DNA of 64,000 nucleotides from contig NZ_JAHCBF010000005.1 in the NCBI RefSeq assembly GCF_018398395.1, forward strand, positions 186,001-250,000. The letters are read 5' to 3'. Within the stretch, counting starts at the first letter, position 1. Every line of letters starts with the position of its first letter. The stretch is from Croceicoccus gelatinilyticus. Its GTDB lineage: Bacteria > Pseudomonadota > Alphaproteobacteria > Sphingomonadales > Sphingomonadaceae. The notes beneath the pieces are model-generated. The model had not been told where the DNA came from. It worked only from the letters and a program-made list of their open reading frames with translations, and did no database searches. This document shows positions 1 to 7,584 of the stretch, piece after piece. The translations under genes and the position numbers were made by a program.

Positions 1-164
1 CCATCCCACGCAGACCAGACCGTCACGCGCGGGTCCTGCAGCCCCGACAGGTCGAGCGCGAATACGCTCTCTGCCGGGGAATTGGCCTGCATCCCGGCAA
101 GATGCAGCGCCAGCAGGCGGCGGGTCTGCTCACCGCCCAGATCGTCTTCGCGTATCGTGAACAT
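1..164 (-). CDS. GNAT-type acetyltransferase, N-terminal part (cut by window edge)
   Basis: An open frame begins at an ATG whose A is at base 164 and runs off the left edge, giving about 54 residues without a stop. The product begins MFTIREDDL and continues with a segment like LHLAGMQANSPAESVFALDL. That resembles the start of short GNAT acetyltransferases, but the acetyl-CoA-binding half lies outside the window, so the family call rests on resemblance of the N-terminus only. It follows fabG on the same strand after about 21 bases and may be the last gene of the fabD-fabG transcript. Function and substrate are unknown. Confidence 0.55.
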   Translation of the reverse strand, partial: MFTIREDDLGGEQTRRLLALHLAGMQANSPAESVFALDLSGLQDPRVTVWSAWD

Positions 165-185
165 GCGAGCAGGCCCCTACCCTGA

Positions 186-944
186 TCAGATCATCGCCAT
201 GCCGCCATTGACGTGCAGCGTCTGGCCCGTGACGTAGCCCGCTTCCTTTGATGAAAGGTAAGCAACGGCCGCACCGATATCCTCGCCCTCACCCATGCGG
301 CCCATCGGGATGCGTGCGTTGAGCGCATCCTTCTGCGCGTCAGGCAGGACGTCGGTCATCGCCGTGCGGATGAAGCCGGGCGCCACGCAGTTCACGGTGA
401 CGTTGCGGCTGGCCAGTTCCTGCGCAAGGCTCTTCGACAGGCCGACAAGACCCGCCTTGGCCGCGGCGTAGTTCATCTGGCCGGGATTGCCGGTCGTGCC
501 CACGACGCTGGTGATCGAAACGATGCGGCCGAACTTGGCCTTCATCATCGGACGGGTCGCGGCGCGCATCAGGCGGAAGGCCGCCGACAGGTTGATGTCC
601 AGCACCTGCTGCCAGTCTTCGTCCTTCATGCGCATCATGAGGCCATCGCGGGTGATGCCCGCATTGTTGACGAGGATATCGAGGCTGCCCAGCGTGTCGA
701 TCGCTGCGGGGACGAGTTCCTCCACCTGCGTCGTGTCCGACAGGTTGCAGGTGATCTCGACGTGATCGCCGCCAATCTCCTCGTTCAGCTGTTCGCGAAA
801 CGCGCGCAGCTTGTCACCGTTTGAGCCCGAAAGCGCGAGGCGTGCGCCCTGCTTCGCGAGCGCGACCGCGATGGACGAACCGATGCCGCCGCTGGCCCCG
901 GTGACAAGCGCGGTCATACCGCTGAGGTCGAACATCTTGTTCAT
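186..944 (-). CDS. fabG: 3-oxoacyl-[acyl-carrier-protein] reductase FabG
   Basis: 252-residue short-chain dehydrogenase that reduces 3-oxoacyl-ACP with NADPH in type II fatty acid synthesis (cytoplasm). The cofactor glycine motif GASGGIG is at residues 16-22, the NNAG motif near 93-96, and the catalytic set is Ser146 with Tyr159-xxx-Lys163 (YAAAK). The C-terminus ends in the usual VTGQTLHVNGGMAMI. Length and motifs match FabG closely. The start overlaps the stop of the upstream secreted-protein gene by four bases (ATGA), and fabD lies one gene further upstream, so all three are probably cotranscribed. acpP and fabF, common neighbours of fabG, do not follow here; a GNAT gene does. Confidence 0.93.
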   Translation of the reverse strand: MNKMFDLSGMTALVTGASGGIGSSIAVALAKQGARLALSGSNGDKLRAFREQLNEEIGGDHVEITCNLSDTTQVEELVPAAIDTLGSLDILVNNAGITRDGLMMRMKDEDWQQVLDINLSAAFRLMRAATRPMMKAKFGRIVSITSVVGTTGNPGQMNYAAAKAGLVGLSKSLAQELASRNVTVNCVAPGFIRTAMTDVLPDAQKDALNARIPMGRMGEGEDIGAAVAYLSSKEAGYVTGQTLHVNGGMAMI

Positions 945-1543
945 TCCACGTTTCCTTCTTCACGCAGTCTATGAAGCCCCTCGATGCGGATAAGCCGCGC
1001 CTTGGCAAGCGGAGGGGCGTAATTTTCGATAGTGGCGATGGCGCCTTCTTCCATGGAGACGACAAAGCCACCGGTCATGGCTTGCATCGCTTGGGCCCGT
1101 TCCACGCCGTCGGCCTGCAGTTCGCCCGACAAGATACGAAGGTCGCGCATGGAGATGCGGTTCAGCATTTCCTGCACTTCCAGCCTGCTGGGCGTGGAGA
1201 CCGGCATGGAATTCACGATCCCCATCTCGACCAGATAGCCGGTTTGAGCCCCGAACGCCGCAGACATCGTCGCATCGTCCCAGTCGAGTTCGGCCATACA
1301 ACGGTAGAGGTGGCTTGCCAGCGCGTTCGACAACGCCTCGGTCGGATCGGGGATCGGCCCTCCCGGCTGATAGTCGAAATGATCGGTGTAGAACGAGATA
1401 TAGGCCGCGTTCTCAGCATCGGTCGCATCGCGCATGCACGCAATGTTCGGCGGCACGTCCGCTTCCTGCGCAGCGGCAGGCGCGGCAATGGCCACCCCGC
1501 CCGCAATCAGGGCGAAACAGGCGCTGAGCGGAAAGCGCATCAC
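941..1543 (-). CDS. secreted protein of unknown function in the fab operon
   Basis: 200 residues that I cannot assign to a family. The first 25 residues form a typical Sec signal peptide (charged start, hydrophobic FALIAGGVAIA core, likely cleavage after AAAQ). The mature part is acidic and probably helical, with two cysteines (in IACMRDA and LYRCMAE) that could form a disulfide, and no repeat or membrane segment. It overlaps fabD by four bases at its start and fabG by four bases at its end, so translation is probably coupled to both. A periplasmic protein wedged between two cytoplasmic fatty-acid enzymes is unusual; its role is not evident from the sequence. Confidence 0.8.
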   Translation of the reverse strand: MMRFPLSACFALIAGGVAIAAPAAAQEADVPPNIACMRDATDAENAAYISFYTDHFDYQPGGPIPDPTEALSNALASHLYRCMAELDWDDATMSAAFGAQTGYLVEMGIVNSMPVSTPSRLEVQEMLNRISMRDLRILSGELQADGVERAQAMQAMTGGFVVSMEEGAIATIENYAPPLAKARLIRIEGLHRLREEGNVE

Positions 1544-2475
1544 AGTTCCTTAGCCAGCGCCTCAATGTCTTCCATCGTTACCACGCTGGTGACGACCGCG
1601 TCGGGGAAGGAACGCTTGATCATCGGCGCCAGCACCTTGCCGCCCAGTTCGTAGAAGTGGGTCACACCAATCGCGCCCATGCCGATCGCGCTTTCGCGCC
1701 AGCGGACGCGGCCCGTGACCTGTTCGACCAGCAGGCGGCGGATTTCGGCAGGGTCGGCGACCGGCTGCGCCGTCACGTTGGCAAATACCGGCAGGATCGG
1801 CGCGCTCGGCGGCGTGGCGGACAGCGCCTCTGCCATTGCGTCGGCGGCGGGCTGCATCAGCGGGCAGTGGAACGGTGCCGAAACCGGCAGCTTCACACCG
1901 CGCTTAATGCCAAACTCCTTCACCAGCGCGATGGCGCGGTCGATCGCCTCGGCATGGCCCGACAGCACGACCTGCGTCGGATCGTTGTCGTTGGCAACGG
2001 TGCAGACCTGCCCTTCGGCAGCGGCTTCTGCCAGCTGCGTCGCTTTCTCGATGTCGGCACCCAGCAGCGCGCACATCGCGCCCACGCCGACCGGCACTGC
2101 GGCCTGCATCGCCTGTCCGCGCAGCTTCAGCAGACGCGCGGTATCGGCGACAGAGAACGCGCGCGCGGCACAAAGCGCGGTATATTCGCCAAGGCTGTGT
2201 CCAGCGACGTAATCGCCCTTTTCGCCCAGCGAGACATTGAATTCGCGGCCCAGCACACGCACGACCGCCATGGCATTGGCCATGATCGCGGGCTGTGCAT
2301 TTTCGGTAAGGGTAAGCTGGTCTTCGGGCCCTTCGGCCATCAGCTTGGCAAGATCCTGCCCCAGCGCGTCGTTCACTTCCTCGAACACTTCGCGAGCCGC
2401 GCTGCTGGCGGCGGAAAGGTCCATGCCCATCCCGACCTTCTGGCTGCCCTGCCCCGGGAAAACGAATGCCTTCAT
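1540..2475 (-). CDS. fabD: malonyl CoA-acyl carrier protein transacylase FabD
   Basis: 311 residues, the normal length for FabD, which moves malonyl from CoA to ACP to supply fatty acid elongation. The N-terminal FPGQGSQ motif, the nucleophile elbow GHSLGE with Ser94, and the catalytic His203 in SAPFHCP are all present. The start is an ATG at 2475; the upstream sequence contains a purine-rich CAGGAGAC stretch suited to ribosome binding. It is the first of three overlapping genes (fabD, secreted protein, fabG) on the minus strand. The VOC gene upstream ends 57 bases away. Confidence 0.95.
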   Translation of the reverse strand: MKAFVFPGQGSQKVGMGMDLSAASSAAREVFEEVNDALGQDLAKLMAEGPEDQLTLTENAQPAIMANAMAVVRVLGREFNVSLGEKGDYVAGHSLGEYTALCAARAFSVADTARLLKLRGQAMQAAVPVGVGAMCALLGADIEKATQLAEAAAEGQVCTVANDNDPTQVVLSGHAEAIDRAIALVKEFGIKRGVKLPVSAPFHCPLMQPAADAMAEALSATPPSAPILPVFANVTAQPVADPAEIRRLLVEQVTGRVRWRESAIGMGAIGVTHFYELGGKVLAPMIKRSFPDAVVTSVVTMEDIEALAKEL

Positions 2476-2532
2476 GATACAAGTCTCCTGTTGCCGGGCG
2501 GGTTAGGCATGCCTTTGCCCACGGGCAAGCCC

Positions 2533-3063
2533 TCAACCCAGCGAAATGTCGATAAGCAGACCGTCTTCGAACCGGCCCGCCTTGTCGGCGACCAAGCCGT
2601 AGAAGCCGAGCAGCGAGTCGGTTGGTTCGTAAAGTTCAATCATGTGTCCGTGGGTCTTCACCGTGTCGATGAAGGCAAAGCGAAAGCCGTCTTCCATCAG
2701 CGCGTCGAACGCGACTTCATATCCGGCTGCGGCGTAATGGGCGATCTCGTCCTCGATCGATTCCACGAAAAGCGCGATATGGTGCAGTCCGCTCTCCCCC
2801 GAACCCTCGGAATACATGTCATGAAAGGCGGAGGGGCCGGCATTGTTCTGCTGAACGAATTCCACCATCACCGAACCCCACTGGCCATAGGCGCTGGTAT
2901 GGTCGAGCGTTGCCGGATTGCCGCGGTGCGTAGCCGTGCCCAGCGGGATATTCTCGGCCACAAAGAACGGGCCGGATCCGTAAAGGGTGTGATGCTCGGT
3001 CGCCGCCTTGCGGACATCGGGCACGAAATACGCGATCTGCCTGACGGGCAGCGCCTCTGGCAT
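2533..3063 (-). CDS. VOC-superfamily protein (glyoxalase/epimerase-like)
   Basis: 176 residues with the vicinal-oxygen-chelate layout. The first beta-alpha-beta module starts at VRQIAYFVPDV and the second at GLHHIALFVESI, with a late Glu in HMIELYEPT as a candidate metal ligand. VOC proteins include glyoxalase I, methylmalonyl-CoA epimerase and extradiol dioxygenases; the exact reaction cannot be told here. The start at 3063 is supported by a strong GAGGAGGAG ribosome-binding site. It lies between the LD-carboxypeptidase gene (25 bases upstream) and fabD (57 bases downstream), all on the minus strand, so it may share a transcript with either. Confidence 0.8.
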   Translation of the reverse strand: MPEALPVRQIAYFVPDVRKAATEHHTLYGSGPFFVAENIPLGTATHRGNPATLDHTSAYGQWGSVMVEFVQQNNAGPSAFHDMYSEGSGESGLHHIALFVESIEDEIAHYAAAGYEVAFDALMEDGFRFAFIDTVKTHGHMIELYEPTDSLLGFYGLVADKAGRFEDGLLIDISLG

Positions 3064-3088
3064 CTGTCTCTCCTCCTCGCGCGGTCCG

Positions 3089-3928
3089 TCAACCGGGCAC
3101 GAAGTCGCGCTGGTGACCGAACGGCACGATCCGGTTCGCGTGGTCGTGCCCTATATCCGCACGGCCAAGGTACTGGATGCCGGCCCTTGCGCACCAGTCT
3201 TTTGCGATAGTCTCTGCATCGGCGCCGAATTCGCGGTCGTTCTCCGGCACGTCGGACACGCGGCCAAGCCGCAGCCCTGCAATGTCCATGCCCTTCAGCA
3301 CTTCGACCGTGTGAAAGAACAGCCGGTCCACCGAGTAGAGATATTCGCTCACTTCCTCGACCATCACGACATGACCGCGCAGGTCCGGCATGAACCGCGT
3401 GCCTGCCAGCATGGCGAGCGTGGTGAGATTGAAGGCCACCGTCGGGCGGTGATCCAACGTAGGTTCCAGAGTATCGGCATCACCCTTCATCCAGGCGAGA
3501 ACCCGCTCGATCGCCTCGGTCCCGCGGTGGCGTTTGACGTCGAGGGGCATGGGCGCATGGACCGGCCTGCCGATCCCCGCCTTGTAGAGCGAACCGAGCA
3601 GGTAGCCTCCGTCGGACGAGCCCAGAAACACCTTCCTGTCCGCATCGCGCGAAAGATAGGCCAGCGCCGCCTCGCAGATGCGGTTCGAACCATAACCGCC
3701 GCGCGCGAACCACACCGCGTCGATAGTCGGGTCGTTCGCGCAGTCGAGCAGGGCCTCAAGCCGCTGTTCGTCCGTGCCTGCGAAATGGCCTGCCTCGTAG
3801 AAGCACTGCTCGTGGAAATGCAAATCCACCCCTTCGAAGCACGAGGCGACTTCGCGCACCGGCGCGACGAGTTCGCGTGGCAGCGTTGCCGATGGGGCGC
3901 AGATGGCGATGCGTATGGCCATATGCAT
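3089..3928 (-). CDS. ldcA: LD-carboxypeptidase (S66 family, LdcA-like)
   Basis: About 279 residues of the S66 serine peptidase family, which removes the terminal D-Ala from murein tetrapeptides during cell-wall recycling. The protein opens with the typical IRIAICAPSA, carries ARGGYGSNRI (the family's nucleophile serine region), and continues with FLGSSDGGYLLGSLY. I chose the ATG at 3928 (reading MHMAIRIAI) because GGAT stands six bases before it; an in-frame TTG at 3958 and an ATG at 3922 are alternatives. It faces away from the Mur-ligase gene beginning at 3989, leaving about 60 bases for two divergent promoters. The neighbour suggests a shared murein-recycling role, which is inference. Confidence 0.85.
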   Translation of the reverse strand: MHMAIRIAICAPSATLPRELVAPVREVASCFEGVDLHFHEQCFYEAGHFAGTDEQRLEALLDCANDPTIDAVWFARGGYGSNRICEAALAYLSRDADRKVFLGSSDGGYLLGSLYKAGIGRPVHAPMPLDVKRHRGTEAIERVLAWMKGDADTLEPTLDHRPTVAFNLTTLAMLAGTRFMPDLRGHVVMVEEVSEYLYSVDRLFFHTVEVLKGMDIAGLRLGRVSDVPENDREFGADAETIAKDWCARAGIQYLGRADIGHDHANRIVPFGHQRDFVPG

Positions 3929-3988
3929 GTGGCTATCCGTCGCACCCGCGATTGCCAAGCGTCACCACAGGCAATAGCCACAGGGGCG

Positions 3989-5431
3989 ATGACCGACACC
4001 CCGATTTCGCAAAGCCCCGTCCCCCAAGACCTTACCGGCCGCCCGTTCTTTTTCTGCGGGATCGGCGGGTCGGGGATGCTGCCGCTCGCCTGCATCCTGA
4101 ACGCGCGCGGAGCGAAGATCGCCGGATCGGACCGCAGTCGCGACCAGGGGCGCAGCGCGGAGAAATTCGCATGGCTGGAGGCTCAGGGCATCGAACTGTT
4201 CCCGCAGGACGGCAGCGGCATCACCAGTGGCGATCGGGTTCTGGTCGCCAGCGCCGCGATCGAGGATACCGTCCCCGAAGTCGCCCGCGCGAAAGAACTG
4301 GGCTGCCTGCGCGCCAGCCGCGCCGAATTGCTGTCGGCTCTGTTCAACGCCGCGCCAACCTCGATCGCCATTGGCGGGACGAGCGGGAAGTCGACCGTGA
4401 CGGGCATGACCGGCTGGATCATGGACCGCGCGGGCACCGACCCCACGATCATGAATGGCGCGGTGATGAAGAACTTCGTCGCGCCTGACATCCCTTTCGC
4501 CAGTGCACGTGCGGGGCGCGGACAGGTCTTCGTGTCGGAAGTGGACGAAAGCGACGGCTCCATCGCGCTTTACCAACCGTCGGTCGCGGTGCTGCTTAAC
4601 GTGACGCTCGATCACAAGTCGATGGACGAATTGCGCATCCTCTTCGGCGATTTCCTCGCCGCTGCCGATGTCGCGGCGGTCAATGCCGACGATGCCGAGG
4701 CGCTGGCCCTGCTGCCGCGCGCCAAGCAGGCGCTGACTTTCGGGATCGAGCAGGAAAAGGCGCAGATCGGCATCGTGCCCGGCTCCATCGCCGACGGCCC
4801 GACACGGCAGGCTGCGACGCTGATCGACCGACATGATGGCAGTGAATATCCGCTCGTCCTGAACGTGCCGGGCCGTCACAACCTTTCGAACGCGCTGGCC
4901 GCGATTGCCGCCTGTGTCGCCGCGGGGGTTGCGGTTGGCGATGCGGTGGCGGCTCTTGCCAGCTTTACCGGCCTTGCGCGCCGATTCGACATTGTCGGCA
5001 TCAGCCCGTCGGGCATCGCGGTCATCGACGATTTCGGCCATAACCCCGATAAGGTCCGCGCCACGCTTCGTACGCTGCGCAGCCATCCAGGCCGCGTCAT
5101 CGCCTTTTTCCAGCCGCACGGCTTCGGGCCGCTGAAGCAGATGGGCCGCGAACTGGCGCAAGTCTTTGCCGAAGAGCTTGAGGCAGACGACCGCGTGATC
5201 CTGTGCGATCCGGTCTATTTCGGCGGCACCGTGGACAAGAGCGTCGGCAGTACCGAACTTGCCGGATGGATCGCCGAGGCCGGAAAACAAGCCGAACACA
5301 TCCCGTCACGCGACGGCTGCGGCGACCGGATTGTCGAGATCGCTCAGACCGGCGACCGCATCGTCGTGATGGGCGCGCGCGACGATACGCTCAGCACTTT
5401 TGCCAAGGGCATTCTCGACCGGGTGGCCTAG
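3989..5431 (+). CDS. Mur ligase family protein (MurC/Mpl-like)
   Basis: 480 residues with the full Mur ligase plan: an N-terminal UDP-substrate domain starting FFFCGIGGSGM at about residue 21, an ATP-binding loop GGTSGKST at 129-136, SEVDESDGS near 182, and a C-terminal domain containing DDFGHNPDKV. The ligase joins an amino acid or peptide to UDP-MurNAc using ATP. MurC itself normally sits in the division/cell-wall cluster, so this copy, paired divergently with an LD-carboxypeptidase, may be the recycling ligase Mpl that reattaches murein tripeptide. That assignment is inference; a second MurC cannot be ruled out. The ATG at 3989 is the first in-frame start consistent with the domain boundary. 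Confidence 0.82.
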   Translation: MTDTPISQSPVPQDLTGRPFFFCGIGGSGMLPLACILNARGAKIAGSDRSRDQGRSAEKFAWLEAQGIELFPQDGSGITSGDRVLVASAAIEDTVPEVARAKELGCLRASRAELLSALFNAAPTSIAIGGTSGKSTVTGMTGWIMDRAGTDPTIMNGAVMKNFVAPDIPFASARAGRGQVFVSEVDESDGSIALYQPSVAVLLNVTLDHKSMDELRILFGDFLAAADVAAVNADDAEALALLPRAKQALTFGIEQEKAQIGIVPGSIADGPTRQAATLIDRHDGSEYPLVLNVPGRHNLSNALAAIAACVAAGVAVGDAVAALASFTGLARRFDIVGISPSGIAVIDDFGHNPDKVRATLRTLRSHPGRVIAFFQPHGFGPLKQMGRELAQVFAEELEADDRVILCDPVYFGGTVDKSVGSTELAGWIAEAGKQAEHIPSRDGCGDRIVEIAQTGDRIVVMGARDDTLSTFAKGILDRVA

Positions 5432-5445
5432 CCCCAAAAAGCAAC

Positions 5446-5470
5446 GGGGCGCCCGGATACCGGACGCCCC
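5446..5470 (-). terminator. hairpin terminator between convergent genes
   Basis: GGGGCGCCCGG and CCGGACGCCCC form an 11-base stem with one mismatch and an ATA loop. Read on the minus strand, the hairpin is followed by a TTTTT tract a few bases on, so it suits the gene ending at 5496. It may also stop transcripts of the plus-strand Mur ligase gene that ends 14 bases before it. Confidence 0.7.
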
Positions 5471-5495
5471 GCTCCCCACAAATCGTGTCCGAAGC

Positions 5496-5930
5496 TTACT
5501 TCGGCGCGTGCGTGTGGCCCAGTTCGCTCGTCGACGAGGCGATCAGTTCGCCCATTTCCTTGTCGAGCGCTTCGAGCTCTTCTTTCGAGCCCAGCTTCTT
5601 GATGCCGGCGTTCCGCCATGCCGCTCCGGTCGGAGAGATGCTGTAATCCATCTCTGCCATACCGCCTTCCATCGGGATCATGACCATGACCGGCCAGTCG
5701 CCAGAATTCATGTGCATGATCGTAGCCGGCTTCTGACCGGCTTCGACGCTGATCTCGTTCATGATCTTCGCGATCTCTTCGAAACGGTCCCATTTCCCGT
5801 CTTCGATTTCGAGATAAAGGATGCGGTACGCACTACGGCCTGGATCTTCCTTCATCTCTACTTGCGCATGCGCAGAGACGGAAAGGCCAAGCGTAACAGT
5901 CGCCAAGACGGCAGTCTTCATAAGCTTCAT
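5496..5930 (-). CDS. small secreted protein of unknown function
   Basis: 144 residues with a clear signal peptide (MKLMKTAVLATVTLGLSVSAHA, likely cut after AHA), so the mature protein of about 122 residues is periplasmic or secreted. The mature part has a cluster of methionines (IMHMNSGDWPVMVMIPMEGGMAEMDY) and a His-containing tail, GHTHAPK. I do not recognise the family. The start at 5930 is supported by GGGGGAAC just before it. It appears monocistronic: a hairpin terminator follows at 5446-5470 and about 120 bases separate it from the next gene's terminator upstream. Metal or redox binding is conceivable from the Met/His content but is not shown. Confidence 0.75.
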   Translation of the reverse strand: MKLMKTAVLATVTLGLSVSAHAQVEMKEDPGRSAYRILYLEIEDGKWDRFEEIAKIMNEISVEAGQKPATIMHMNSGDWPVMVMIPMEGGMAEMDYSISPTGAAWRNAGIKKLGSKEELEALDKEMGELIASSTSELGHTHAPK

Positions 5931-6052
5931 GATGTTCCCCCTTCATCCACTTGGGATGAACGGGAATAGATCAAGCAAAGTCGAGTCGGCACAACCCCTG
6001 CGGCGAAAGTTTATTTTAACGGGACTTTCCATGTATTTACGATGATTGAAAC

Positions 6053-6085
6053 GAAAAAGGGCGACCCATAGGGGCCGCCCTTTCG
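6053..6085 (-). terminator. Rho-independent terminator of the first GNAT gene
   Basis: ACGAAAAAGGGCG pairs with CGCCCTTTCGT around GACCCATAGGGGC, and on the minus strand the stem is followed by TTTTTCG. A second small hairpin (GTCTAT-TTG-ATAGAC, 6085-6099) lies between it and the stop codon at 6111. The arrangement fits termination of the minus-strand GNAT gene. Confidence 0.75.
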
Positions 6086-6110
6086 TCTATTTGATAGACT
6101 TTTCGTCTGT

Positions 6111-6632
6111 TCAGAAGGTCTTGGTAAGCACCACGAGACCCGGATCACCCGCGAAGGGGCGCGGGGTAAAGCCCTTCTCGCGTTCCAGTTCGATCGCCGC
6201 GTGGTTTTCGCGATCCTCGATGGCGATGACCTGCTTCAGCCCGCGATCCTGCGCAGCCTTGCTCAACAGGTCAAGCATCGCCCAGCCCACACCGCGGCCC
6301 TTGTAGTCGTGGCGGATCGAAACGGCCACTTCGCCCAATTCCATGCGGGCATCGCAAGCCAGCATCGCGGTGGCGACAAGCGCGCCGGTATCGGCGTCGA
6401 AGGCCAGGAAGTTTTCAGACTGCCAGTGATCGACTTCGATCAGGGGGGCCAACTGATTGAGCCCGACGTGGGCCTGCGCGCTCAGAAAGCGGAAGCGGCG
6501 GTCATCAACGCTGACGCTGCGGAAAAAATCGACCAGCATCTCCACGTCGCCGGATTCGACGGGGCGAACTGAAAGCTGAACATCGTCGCGCGTCGACACG
6601 GTAAGGTCGGAAGTAATCACGTTCACTGCCAT
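6111..6632 (-). CDS. GNAT family N-acetyltransferase, tandem copy 1
   Basis: 173 residues from the ATG at 6632 (MAVNVITSDL). It belongs to the GNAT fold: a central beta strand followed by the acetyl-CoA loop HDYKGRGVGWAMLDLL near residue 110, and a C-terminal REKGFTPRP. The protein is very similar along its whole length to the next gene (LSVRPVESGD versus LTVRPVEPRD; FRFLSAQAHVG versus FRFLSAQAHIG), so the two are tandem duplicates. The substrate is unknown; related single-domain GNATs act on small molecules or protein lysines. The start was chosen by alignment with copy 2; a GGAGA directly before it is closer than usual, and an in-frame ATG about 12 codons upstream is an alternative. Confidence 0.85.
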   Translation of the reverse strand: MAVNVITSDLTVSTRDDVQLSVRPVESGDVEMLVDFFRSVSVDDRRFRFLSAQAHVGLNQLAPLIEVDHWQSENFLAFDADTGALVATAMLACDARMELGEVAVSIRHDYKGRGVGWAMLDLLSKAAQDRGLKQVIAIEDRENHAAIELEREKGFTPRPFAGDPGLVVLTKTF

Positions 6633-6822
6633 TCTCCATGTTTCGTCGCCGGAACATGTGCCGGCCATGGCGGGGCAGATAGTGATTATGCTGCGTTTGC
6701 GAAGAGAATTGTTGCGTTGCAGCACATGCTAATTGGCAGTTGCCTCTTGCATAAAATGCAAACGGCTAAAAGCAGCAGGGGCAGGCAGCATCGCCACCCA
6801 CCCCGCAACTTGTTGCAATGCT

Positions 6823-7338
6823 TCAGAAAGTCCGCGTCAGGACAACCAGCGAATTGTCACCGGCGAAGGGCCGCGGTTCGAAACCCTTCTCGCGCTCAAG
6901 CTCGATCGCGGCGTGGTTGTCACGGTCCTCGATGGCGATGACCTGCTTCAATCCACGTTCCTGCGCCGCCTTGCCGAGTACGTCCAGCATGGCCCAGCCC
7001 ACGCCCCGTCCGCGATAGTCGGAACGGACCGATACGGCGATCTCCCCCACGTCCATCCGCGCATCACAGGCCAGCATGGCCGTCGCGACAAGCGCGCCAT
7101 TGCCGGTGTCGAAAGCAAGGAAGTTCTCGGTCTGCCAGTGGTCAACCTCGACCAGCGGGGCGATCTGGTCATGCCCGATATGCGCCTGCGCGCTAAGGAA
7201 ACGGAAGCGGCGATCGCTTTCGCGCACGTTCTCGAAAAAGTCTTCCAGAAGCGCTTCGTCACGCGGCTCGACCGGGCGAACGGTAAGCTGCACGGCATCG
7301 CGGGTAAGGACGGTTCGCTGGGCGGCCATCACGTTCAT
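6823..7338 (-). CDS. GNAT family N-acetyltransferase, tandem copy 2
   Basis: 171 residues from the ATG at 7338 (MNVMAAQRTV), which has a well-placed AGGAGA eight bases upstream. The GNAT signature SDYRGRGVGWAMLDVLGKA and the C-terminal EKGFEPRPFAGDNS match copy 1 almost residue for residue. The two copies differ mainly in the first 15 residues and in scattered substitutions, so both look functional. A gap of 190 bases separates them and no clear T-rich terminator lies between, but each has its own conserved upstream region, suggesting separate promoters. Substrate unknown. Confidence 0.86.
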   Translation of the reverse strand: MNVMAAQRTVLTRDAVQLTVRPVEPRDEALLEDFFENVRESDRRFRFLSAQAHIGHDQIAPLVEVDHWQTENFLAFDTGNGALVATAMLACDARMDVGEIAVSVRSDYRGRGVGWAMLDVLGKAAQERGLKQVIAIEDRDNHAAIELEREKGFEPRPFAGDNSLVVLTRTF

Positions 7339-7584
7339 CGGCTTTCTCCTGATCCTTGCGCCGGAACCCTCGCCGGCCATGGAAAGGAGAATAAGCGCCT
7401 TGCTGCATCTGCGAATTGATCTGTCGCAAGCGCATGATTGCCCATTTTGAAAACGCGGTTGCGTGAAGTGCAACAGTTGAAATGGAGCTGGCAGTAACTA
7501 GCAAAGGTCTGACAACGCAGCGGCAAAAGACCTTTCGTCTTCAGCCTCGGCGAAAAGACCCGAAGAGCGGGTTCAGGAGGTAAT

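Larger units (their letters stand above)
6111..7474. repeat. tandem duplication of a GNAT gene with its upstream DNA
   Basis: The units 6111-~6761 and 6823-~7474 resemble each other not only in the coding part but upstream of it. Examples are GCCGGAAC-4 bases-GCCGGCCATGG at about 6650 and 7360, and then ATGCTGCGTTTGCGAA versus TTGCTGCATCTGCGAA. Both also carry a TTGC...GCAA inverted repeat roughly 125 bases before the start codon (6747-6761 and 7458-7474). This implies duplication of the gene together with its promoter. Confidence 0.7.

Noticed and set aside
1657-3210. Plus-strand open frame of about 517 codons opposite fabD and the VOC gene
   Set aside because: It is antisense to two convincing genes and has the Arg/His/Gly-rich composition typical of shadow frames in high-GC DNA; no family resemblance.
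3962-5299. Minus-strand open frame of about 445 codons opposite the Mur ligase gene
   Set aside because: Antisense shadow of a well-supported gene; composition is unlike a real protein and there is no credible start site.
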